Notes under the pieces: model-generated | What the model was told of the DNA's origin: nothing | What the model saw: the letters and a program-made list of their open reading frames with translations, nothing else | Databases searched by the model: none | In this document: positions 13,801 through 25,800 of the stretch, piece by piece | How the letters are laid out: each line of letters begins with the position of its first letter | Numbering within the stretch: position 1 is the first letter of the stretch | DNA from: Hydractinia symbiolongicarpus | Taxonomy: Eukaryota > Cnidaria > Hydrozoa > Anthoathecata > Hydractiniidae | DNA length: 64,000 nt | Direction of reading: 5' to 3' | Assembly (NCBI RefSeq): GCF_029227915.1 | Contig: NC_079884.1 | Location: 13,764,001 to 13,828,000 of the forward strand | Translations under genes and position numbers: made by a program

Positions 13801-16800
13801 TTGAATTAAAGCGGGAAGAAAGCCAGGACTTGTTGATAACTAATAAAAACAAACAGAAGCGATCATTTGATGAATAGAGAAATAAAAACATAAAACACAC
13901 ATTGAAACAATTTAGGAATTATTTTTGAAAGTTTTACAAGTTTCGTTGAGTGCTAATGTCTCTTTAAATACTTTTTCTGGTTGGTCACATGTGTGAAATC
14001 AAAAAGCATATGCAATTTTGGAACATCAAGGCAAACCATCCTTCCTTAACCAACAAACTTCAACAATACAGAAGTTTTAAAAACTCACATGCTTTCAAAG
14101 AAGATATTCATACAGAAGGTGAACATTCAAGCTGTGTGCAAGCATAATTTTTGAGAACTTTTTGATGCACAAACAACCAACCCCTACTGTTTTCATATTT
14201 TAGTTATTTAAAACAAGCTTTAAAACAATTTGAAAACTGCTAAAATGTGGAAGTTTGTAAACTGTACAATTTAAGATGGAATGCCATCTCTATATAGATC
14301 GCCAAAACATCCCAAAATAAATGATAAAAAATGAAGAGCCAATCATGCATATGTAAGTTTTTTTATTATCACTAATTAAACTAAGCTAACAATAATTTTA
14401 GTCTAAAGTTTTTAAATGGGAAAGAAATTAGGCCCTGAAATAATGAACTGTATAAATTGAAAAAAACAACAACACCCTATCATTTTTGTTTTTGTATTTT
14501 TTTGTCAAAAATAAATTTAAATGTACTTTAATTATTGTTTCTTTGTTTGTTTGTGAAATACAACAATATTTAAGTTTGGTACAGTTACAGTTTAACAGAT
14601 ATAATCAAATATAAAGCAATATTAAGTAAAGACAATGCCGCATAAAAGAAATTACAAAACAGAGTTGGCTAAGTATAAAAAAGGTTTGCTATAAGACAAA
14701 ATCTATAACTGCTGCAAAGATAAATTCTATATGTACTACAAAAAGTGTGTATTTATGCATTATGATAAACACGTGATCATTTCATCAGAACTTTAGGAAG
14801 TAGTAGCTTAGTGGTAGATCTGTTCTCAGGAGCACGGAGGTCTCTAGTTTAAATCACACTCATGGCAATTGTAAGTGTAAAGTTATGCATCAGAATGTAC
14901 TGCCGCTGGTAGCTTGATTCCGCTGTATGATTTTCGGCATGTTTCAGGTGCAATGTTTCTGCCACTGGTTGTGTGGCATCATATTACAGTGGCCAGAACC
15001 TATTATTCAGGTAAAAATGATAGCTGGCTAAGGAAATTCCAATATTAAATAAAATCAGGAAGAAAATAGCCCCTATCTTGTAGTGTTTGAGCCACTGTAC
15101 TGTGACTTCATAATGCAGTATTCTTTTTATTGTGATTTTTCATATCATGAAAAAATTTTTTATTTCTTTTAGATCTAACACTAATATACATCACAGTTGT
15201 TTTATTTACTGAAGCACAATGCAAAAATTCCAAACGAGCAGAAATAGAATCAGAGTTATACAAAAACGTTTTACCGTATGTACAAATCGTGCAATATGAT
15301 GCTGCCAAGGCCAAAGAAGAACTTTTTAAGAACACAAAACCACATTTAAAACACAAAAATAAAACCAAACTGCTGCAGGAACTTAATAAGAAGGTTCTCC
15401 CATGGCTTGATGAAATTACAAATAAAGTGAACGCAATTGCAAATGGCAAAGCTGGAGAATTGAGAGCAGAGCTACGGAAAGTACACCATCACATCAAAGG
15501 TCCAACTGCACTAAACACATGGCAGGAAGAGCAAGTTGGACAGGAGTTGGCAAGTGCACAAACAAGCAATGAAGTAATAAAGCAGGAAGAAGCTGGTCAA
15601 CTTCTGGAGCCACAGTCCAACATTCAACAGTTAGATGACATAAATAAAGAAACGCAATCTGTTCAACTTGAACATAGCAAAGACACAAAAGAAATTAGCC
15701 AAACTCAGCTTGAAGAGATTAATGGGAAAAAACCTGAAGATCAGAACCAAGGTAGACCTACATGTTTTTTTGCTGCATTTTTAATACAATGTATCTGCAT
15801 TTAAAATTTAACTAAGTAACCCAGCGTTGTTCCTTACCAAAGATTTAGAAAAAAACGAAATAGAAAAATTGAAAGGTAAATGTAGGGTTGCAAACAATAC
15901 TGCTTGTATGAAACATTCTTCAATAATTTTCACATTTTCTATTGCTTTCACACATCTCATCAAATTCTCACGAAACTGCAGAAGCTTTACCATATTTGTG
16001 TTGGTGAAATATAGCTGACTGATCGATATTGCAAATAACTCTGCCGTAGGCAATTTTATATCAACGTATTTGGGGTAATTTTGAGGCTTGATATTCATAC
16101 ACTACCTTTAGAAATCGAAACTGAAGTGGCACAGCTCACAAACCAAATAGCAGATTTTCAAGAAGAAATCAACTTGATGAAAAATGTAAGTGTTTTCTGT
16201 GTTATGCTTTAAATACACAGTCGATGAAATTAAAATAGCAACTAAAACATTTAGGAGCCAGCACAAAACCCTGTTCGACACAAAATCAGTAAAAAACCTG
16301 CAAAAGCTGCACAGAAATTAAAAACCAGAAAGCGTGGATCCAGCGGCACTGTCAAAATTATATTTGGAGGTAATGTTGGCTTTGACGGCATAGTAAGATA
16401 CAAAGTAGAAGCTGGAATTTGCACATATAACGAATCCTTTAATAGAATTCGAAGATATCTTGCAAAAGCAGATCATGTAGTAGTAAATCTTGATTCTGTA
16501 TTTCAATATGATAATGAGAGTAGCATATTGCCTGATGGGAAGTTGGCAGAAGATGAAGCAGTTAAGTCCTTCAGGTGACAAATATTGTTTAGATTATTGT
16601 TTTATTTAACAGCTTTTGGCAAGAATTATTAACATAAACTTGTTTCAATATCTTTTACAAATTCTCTTATGTACATTATCTATCTGAAAAAAATAAATAA
16701 ACAAAGTGTCCTTCTATGTAGTAGAAAGTGTTTGAACAAACATGTGTATGAACAAGCATGTGTATGAACAAGCATGTGTACACCTTAATGTTCTTTACCT

Positions 16801-19800
16801 GGGCCTAAAATCCAATAAAGGTGGTACACTTTTTAAAAAAATAAAAAAGCAACAACTGTAAGCTTTCATCAAGTCTATCAATAAGAAAATAACAGCAAAA
16901 CAATAAATCGCTTGCCCAAGGTTACATCAAATAAGATGGGCGAGCAACTTGAATAAATAAAATAAGTAAATAAATGTATATTTTATTACAAAATCTTTTT
17001 TTATCTATTCTATCATGTCTTTTTCATACATTTTTGTCATTTCTTATTGAAAATAATAAGAAGGATAACATTGATTTTCATGTGAGATGAATCGACATTG
17101 TTCAGCTAGTCAAAATTTTTGTGGAAATAGGGGGGGGGGCAATTAATGGCTAAGCTAGCTTCGTATTTTTGAGAGTTTTTGCGTGAGCACGAGCTATCGC
17201 TCTCCCCTTATTGATAGGCTTGAAAAATTAGTTTTCAGGAGTTTTTCACTATTTTCCCAACTTTCCAGTTTTTCCTATGTTCATTCACTTTCTGGAGTAT
17301 TAGTAGCCTTGTCAATTAAAATCATGCATTATGCATGTCCACTAACACCAGTATATTTTTCTCACAGTTATGCTGGCATAGACACAGTCATCCTGGCAAA
17401 TGATCACATTCTCGATTACGGTCCAGAAGCTGCAACTTACACTGCTGCTATATTGCATCAAAAGAACACTTTATTTTCAGGATTCACAATAGGACTCAAA
17501 TCAAACATTAAACAAGTAAATGTTTAATTTCTTAATAGGTTATATAGAATGTCTTAATTTTACCTCACAATACAAAGATATTTATTAAGCTTTAAGTATT
17601 TTTATTATTCTCTACCTTAAAAAATGGCAAGAAATTCAAAGGCATGGCAAAGGCCATCGAACAAATCTGTTTTTTAAGAGCTGGTATATACCACAATATT
17701 TTAAACTTGCCCATCTGGGACATTTCCAACCAAAAGCCTGAAAAAACATAATTTTTACATCTTTTCTTCATAAAACTTAATCAAATTACCTAGAAATTTC
17801 CATGTACTGGTATTCCGCATTATTCAAACTGTTTTAAATCAATGTGTGCAAGGTATTAGCCCAATCAAGGAAGTATTATAGGTCAGATAAATGTAAATAA
17901 AAAAATAGAAAGTATAAATTTTTCAGGAGCCAGTGATATATGCAACAAATGGTGTAACAATTGGGTTGCTATCATACTGTATGAGTTTAGAAGGATGTGC
18001 AAGAATAAGAAATCAAACAGAAGTTGGGCCGGCAGTCTTCAATGTAGATATTGTCAAAGAAGAAGTAACTGCGCTACGAGAGGTAAAAAGTCAAGTTTTA
18101 ACTTGTTTAATATATCAAATTTACCCATTATTCCCGGCTTTCTGGTAAACTCACCTATTTGACATGGGTTTAAAAACAGATCCAGTGTCTCCAATAATCC
18201 TGAACTAGTCGTTAGCCTGTGGAAAAATCCACGGGTTTGCCCGTCCTCTTTATACCACATTGCGTGCGTCTCGCTACTTACGCAGCTAAGCTACCATTTT
18301 GCGTGACAGACAGACGGACAGATGTATAAGGGTATTATAATATAGATGTGGGATTGCTGCATGTACTTATCAAGTTTGTACCAAATTCTCCAATATTTTT
18401 GGCACATAGTAGTGCGGGTAGGATGTTACAAGAATGCATGTATGGTAGAAAAAAAAAAGAAATTGAAAACTTAGTAATTGAAGATCCTTGCTTGAGAAAG
18501 CTGATTGATTATTCCTTAGATTCTGACAATCATTGAATGGTAAATGCCTATTTTATGCACTGTATGGAAGTATTTCACCACAACGAAGTTAAAGAGACAC
18601 AATGTATTTATAAGGACATTTTACGAAGTTGAGATTCGGGACACTAAACCATAAACCAGTATAGAAACTGTATAGGAAATTAATGGCAGCACTCGCAATG
18701 TCGTAAAGTGCCAAAGTAAACAATTCCATAGAATTATGAGCATGTAGAAATATGTATACAGAAATTATTTCTGCCCTTCTTTTTCTTTTGTTTTTTCCCA
18801 GTTAGCAACATCATGACACACATACCATTTTGTTTCGTGTTTATTAAGCAACAAGGCCTGCCTTCCATTTTGAAAGGAGAGGTTATTGAGTTTCCTGTAC
18901 AGTTTTGCTTTGGTGGAATTGTGTTTATGACAAGTATTTTAAAAGCTTGTGTCCAACAACCTCTGTGAAATATATAAAATGTCTATAACATTGTTAAAAG
19001 TTAAAAAATGGCTTAAATTCTTTTGCCATCACAAAGTTTTTATTTTTAACATATATCATTGCTTTTAGAGTGGAATTGATGTTGTAATAACTTATTTACA
19101 CTGGGGTGAAGAAGACAATCTAATGCCAGCAGAAAAAATTAAAGAGATCGTTCGAGATCTGAGTGATGTTAAAATAGATGCCATTGTTGGAAGTCATCCC
19201 AATATTGAGGGTCACTACTTTTTTAGAGGAACACTTATAATGTTGAGTCTTGGTACATTTTTAACGCCAATGCATATTCACATATATGTAAGTTAAATGT
19301 TTCTTAAATTAAAGTGTTTAAGTGTTTAGTAAATTGTTGACCAATACAGCACATCTGAAACAATAAACTTCTTCTATTTTAGAAAACTAAACCAGGAAGT
19401 AAATATACAAAATTAATGGATAAACTTTGGGATAAACAAAGTGAGCGATGGGAATTACCTTCTTTAAATTCAAAACTGTTGCAAATGGAAGTCAATAGGT
19501 ATAAAATCACATTTGTATCAAGAGCAACATATCTAGAATTTTGGAATTGCCATAAAAAAAATGCAGTGTGTGTGTGTGAAGGGGAGGACACAAGTCCTGC
19601 TATTTTAGCACTTTACTATGTCTATATTTATTACAATATTTACCTTGACTTTGTAATATGTTGCTAAAAAGCTTATTTCTGGGTCCTCTTTGGAAAGGCT
19701 GTATTTTTGAATGTCTCAATTTGAGTTTCCATACTGGCATACCAGTATCCAAATTGTTTTAGATACATTGCAGTTCTATTTTTGTTTCAAAGGTTATATT

Positions 19801-22800
19801 GACACATATATATGTTAGAGGATGGCTCTGTTAGAGAACAACAATTAAATTGTAAACCACAGCCATTAGGAGGGCCATAATATTCCTAAATAATGTCATG
19901 CTTTCAATAAATATATCAATAAAAAGGAATTAATTTTGTGGGTAAGTTTGTTTAGGCCCTATATATTATGTTTACTCACAAGATTTGGATATATAGATTC
20001 AAATTTATGGGATTGTCATCAAGAAAAAATTATGAGATCTATGATGACAAAATAACACTGTAGAAATTTTGGGAAAATATAAAAGAATAATTTTATGATT
20101 TTATTACACACATATAGATGGGAAAGGCTGTAGTTTAGTTTATACAATTTGTCTTTTCACCAATTAAAACACCACAAAAAATTTTATATAGGAAACAGGG
20201 AAAAAATTGTTAAATTTTTTTGTTATTCTGTCTCCCCTTAAACATTTATAAATCTCTTGTTAAATTTTTCTTCTCCAGGGATGGTCTGGTTCCTTTTAAA
20301 TCAAGATATCTGCCTATAAGAATGGCTGTTAACAAAAATCACTGTTTACAACCTGAAAGAGTACCAACAGAATGGTGGATCCCAATATGTACAAAACGAG
20401 ATAAACAATGCTTAGGTTCAAGTCGATGTAATGAACTCGAATGTGGCGGAATTGTTGGTAGTTAAAAAACGCACATACTAAAAAGAGAAAGCTAGAACAA
20501 CATAAGAACAACTTCAGAGCATAATAAACTTTTAAGGCAAATTTAATAGAATCGAGATTTTTGTTCAGTTGGTGAGGTCACAGCAAAAAAACTACACTTA
20601 ATGAGCTTTATTGTGTTACACAATTACACTGGATAACACACATTTTTCTTTTATTGGTTTATTAAAATTTTATTTAACACTATTTGTATATATAACACTT
20701 ATCTATATAAATAAAATAAAGCAAGCATTATGCCACAGTTTTTTAAATTTCAAAATGGTACACACTTCCCACCTTTTACAAGCTTTTTAAATTTTATTAC
20801 TATTTTTTTAATTTTTTAATCAGATGTTATTGAGCCATTTATATATACTTTTCACACACCAACTGTAATGGATGATTAGAGCAAATACAAGTAAAAAACA
20901 AGACAGACAATACTAGTTGTAACACCCTTCTTTGTTATAATTATTAAATATATATGTGATGAAAATATGTAATTGAAACGTAATATCATAAAATGCAGTC
21001 TTTTTCAGGAATATTTTAGTAGGTGTGCGATGATTCGCACGTGTAAATCAAGTAATGTGTGCGATGTAAAACGCACGTGCAAAGAATGTTTACGAATGCA
21101 TTACGGGCTCCGAGGTTATTTTTGTTGCGCATTCATTTTGTGGTAGAAAAGTGGAAGACGTTTTAAATCGTGAACCTCAAACACGATGATCGAGTAGACA
21201 CTGGTATAGCGACTCTCTCAATCTTAACTTCCTTTTTTACATGCAAAAAATTATACTGCATGTGGGTTTCGTTTTTACAGGCATAAAGAAAAAATCCATT
21301 AAATTCGTACCCGCCATGGTTTACAATTGTTTGTAAAATAAAGAAATTATCTACCATTAAATCCAAGATAAAATGTCTATTCCGCCTGTAAGTGCAGTTT
21401 TGCAGACTTGCTTCATTTGTGCTCCGTCGACGTTCGCCTCCGCATTAGTTAAGAACCGCATGGCTGGACTTCTTGGTAAGACCTGGTTACCAACGACGAA
21501 GGGGCCAGGCAAAAGAGATTTATGTCTACGTAGTTCTTTTAACTAAGTCAGGAGTCGGTGAATTAGCTAGGATAGTCAGGTTGGCTATGAATAGGCTTTC
21601 TCGTGGATTAAAAGGACCAGGACTATTCAATAATTTCTGAGATCTAAAAGTGTCCGATCAATACGGAAATCTATCGGATGTTTTGTCTGACGAGTCTCCA
21701 AAAATTATTTCGAGGGCTGCCATCGCACGCCACAAAATGGATTTTATAGGTTGATTTTGAGAACTCAATATTTATTTTTCAGGCGTGCGATTAATCACAC
21801 GCCTAAAACGATTTAGGCATGTGCCAAGGTAGCGCGTGAGATCGCACGCTTCTCCTGAAAAAGACTGAAAATGCAAATGTGTTATTCTTAAAAAGGAAAA
21901 TATATAAATTTATAAAAAAATAAAGTTTTTCGTACTTCTAGTACATCATCAGGCAATGTTAAAAATTCTAGAAGTAAAGAAAAAACCTTGTCATTTCAGC
22001 TCTTAGATTGTAATGTTATAGACAATGCATAAATCTACAGTAGGCGCTTACCAAGCAAACCCATTTCTGCGGGATTACATATATTATAGAAAATCAATTA
22101 TTTTGACTTGTGAAGACATAATTATTAGCGCGTTAGTCCCAATATTATGTGTTATATTATAGAAATATATTATGTATTATAGAGGGACGATTAGATTGAC
22201 TTGTAAGGACATTACCATGTGAGTTTAATTATTACATGCGCGATGTGATAATTTTGTTACAAAAATAGTTATGTGGTTAAACAGAAGTTTAAATTTTTAT
22301 GTGATTTATAACAAAAATTAGCTACTTTCCCTAAAATAGTTATAATACAAGTAAAAAACAAGACAGATTATTACTGCCATAACACCCTCTTTCATTATCA
22401 ATAAAATATATGTTTAAAATTACGCTTGCTAAAGTCTAATACTGCAAGACTTTTAGTCGATACCATTTAGGAAAAATAAAAAACAAGGTAGAATGCGCTT
22501 GTCGTAACACCCTCCTCCGTAATCATATTAAATAAATAATTTTAATCCCGGGAAAGACTTAAAATATTGTCAACTGTAGTTCGTAAAAAGATTTCACACT
22601 TAAATTTAGATTTTCTTATAAGACTGCGCAAAAACATTAAAAGAACACTTAAATTTTTTATCAAAATAACTTGTTTTTTTTCATTATTCAAGTGGGAAAA
22701 GAATAACTTGCTTTATAAATTTCGAAACAGCCCAAATATAACTTGCTGTATAACTTTCAAAACAACACAAGTTTATTCTGTGTAACTTTCAAAACAACAC

Positions 22801-25800
22801 AAGAATAATTCTTGCTGAAAACTTTCAAAAAAACAGAGGAAAAATTCTTGATGGGTAACTTTTAAAAACAAGTTTTTGAGCATGCAAGTATTTTTATCTT
22901 TTCACCTTGAGTGCTAGTTAATTTTTTTTAGTGAGACAAATTAATATTACTGAGGAACCAGGACAACTAATTGTTTCTTCGCAACTGAAAAAATATAAAC
23001 TCCATTCGTTATGCGAAAATACATAGAAAAATATGCTTGTTGTACACAGGTCTCTTTTATAAGTAAATCATAATTTAGAATATTATTACAGCTAATTTCA
23101 GAGTTGGACAGGACTAAAGGTGTGCATGCGCTACGTTCTGTTGAGGAGCTGTGTAATACAGTGTATTATGGTTTGAGATTTTAAGGCACAATGTAGGTGC
23201 ATATTGTTGCTATAGTAATATAAATTTTAGTTGGTTGGAAAACCAGTTTAGGCGTCAAGTGTTGTTTAGAAGTTGATTTAGGCGACTCCAATTTAATTAG
23301 TTGTTCTACGGGCTCGACCGACCCTAATTTTCAAGAAAACAAAAAAATAATATCAAGCAAAAAAGTTTTAAAGAAATAAACATGAAAAATAAAACATTTT
23401 CTCATCCCATCTCGGGAAAATACAATGAGCATAGAAGATATCAATGATGTTATTTTTTGCTATTAGAATGTCCATCTACCATTATACTAAACAAGGTGAA
23501 ACAATAACGTTACTTTAGGACCACCATTGGTAAGGCCACTGGAAGTTGATTCTTTGTTCATGGTAATTTGTTGCGCTAAAACTAAAATACACGATGCGCT
23601 AATTTTGTAATCACAAAAATAGTTACGTGGTTAAACAGAAGTTTTTAAATTTTTATGTGATTTATAACAAGACAGACTATTGTCGTAAAAATTACGCTAG
23701 CTATACTGTAATACAGTCGATACCATTTAGCAAAAACAAATAAAACAAGATAGAATATGCTTGTCGTAACACCATCCTCCGTTATGAATTTTTAAAATTT
23801 CTTTTATCGCTGCGAAAGACTTTAAATATTCTTAACTAAACAACCATAGTCCGAAAAATAATTTGCACTTAAATTTAAGATTTTTCTATAAAACTGCGCA
23901 AAAAACATTAAAAGAACACTAAAATTGTTTGTTTTATTATTTTAAGTAGAAGAAGAATAACTTGCTGTATAAGTTCCAAACAGAGCAAGTATAACCTCCT
24001 GTAAGACTTTCAAAACAATACAAGTATATTCTGTACAACTTTCAAAACAGCAGAAGAATAATTCTTGCTGTATAACTTTCAAAAACAACACAAGAAAAAT
24101 TCTTGCTGCATAACTTTTAAAAACAAGTTTCGATCATGCAAATATTTTTATCTTTTCACCTTGAGAACTAGTTACATTTTTTTTAGTGAGACAAATTATT
24201 ATTATTCAAAAATACATGTGAAAATATTATGCGAAAATACATAGAAAAAAATTGTTGTTGTAACACCCTCCTCCTTGTTATTTTTTATTAAATTTTGTTG
24301 TTCCGACCATACATTCTCGATAAAATTATTTTTATTTTGCCAACCAACCGACCGTAAGTTACTATCAACTTTGCCTGTAGAACAACTAATTAAATTGGAA
24401 TCGCCTTAGGCATATAATTACGTGTGTCTATGTTGTTGGGTGGCCAAGGTATTAAATGTCATTCAATTCAACAAATTTTAAATATTTTTTCATATCATGA
24501 ATACAATGAATTGCTTAGGTAATATGGGTTTCTTTACTTTTTGTGTTAGTTGTATTACTATTAGTTGTAGAACAACTTATTAAATTGGAATCGCCTCAGG
24601 CATATAATTACGTGTCTCTATGTTGTTGGGTGGCTGTGGTATTAAATGTCATTCAATTCAACGAATTTTAAATATTTTTTCATATCATGAATACCATGAA
24701 TTGCCATGGTAATATGGGTTTCTCTACTTTTTGTATTAGTTGTATTACTATTAGTTGTAGAACAACTAATTAAATTGGAATCGCCTCAGGCATATAATTA
24801 CGTGTCTCTATGTTGTTGGGTGGCTGTGGTATTAAATGTCATTCAATTCAACGAATTTTAAATATTTTTTCATATCATGAATACAATGAATTGCTATGGT
24901 AATATGGGTTTCTCTACTTTTTGAGAGGGTTGGTATATAGTAGCTTATATCAGGACGTTGTTGTATTTTGTGTTTCAGAATTAACGGTACTTTAATTGCA
25001 ACGCTTGTTTTTTGTTCAGCTCTAACTATTTTTAACACCCTTTTTTGACACACAAGGTGTAAATAGTCTTGTTGAATTAAAGCCATTTGAAGATAATAAC
25101 GATTTGAATTTTAACCGCAAATACCAAAGTCTATAATTCTCTGCAATATTCTGATCTTGCGTATTGTTATATAAAAAATAATTTTTAATTTAGGGTTCTT
25201 CCTCATCAAATTGCCACCAAAAATTTACAAAAAAAGGAAGACCAAAAAAGGCTTTATATGGCTATTGGCCTGTCCCAAACATGTGCACGCATCCAGAAGG
25301 ACTACATAGACCAAATTGTCTATTTACATTAATTTATAGATTTTTAGGAAAAAAAAGATTGAAAATGCACTGGAATCTGTTTCTTTCTAAACTATTACCT
25401 TCTTAACCAGGAGACCCAGCGTAATTTTTCTTACCACCGGGAGTAGTTAAGGTGGGAAAAATTACAATTTTTCTGCAGCCAAAATCTGGCCGCGCTTTTT
25501 GATTGGCAAATTATTGTTATCTGCTCACGTGATTAATATTGGGGAAAGCCCTTTTCATCCTGAATATTGCAGCAAGTGGTTTCCCTCACCCTAACAAAAA
25601 ATAGTATTCTACAAAGTTTTTACTAGAGTCAGGTATGGCCAAGCTTAGTAAACAACTCACAGATAATATGAAATGGCCTCCGAAAAGCGATTAGTCACAG
25701 TGTTCAATTTAAACTCGGGGTTTCCACTGAGTCATTTGTTTGCGTTTAAGCTTTTGTTTGAGAGAAACTCATTTTATCAACTCGAAGAAAAAAGCTTAGT

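Noticed and set aside
15173-20465. CapA-like domain as bacterial contamination or recent transfer
   Set aside because: The domain is split by phase-consistent GT..AG introns and has the same AT-rich base composition as its neighbours.
24376-24922. CRISPR array
   Set aside because: Units are 190 bp, directly adjacent and without spacers; the genome is eukaryotic.
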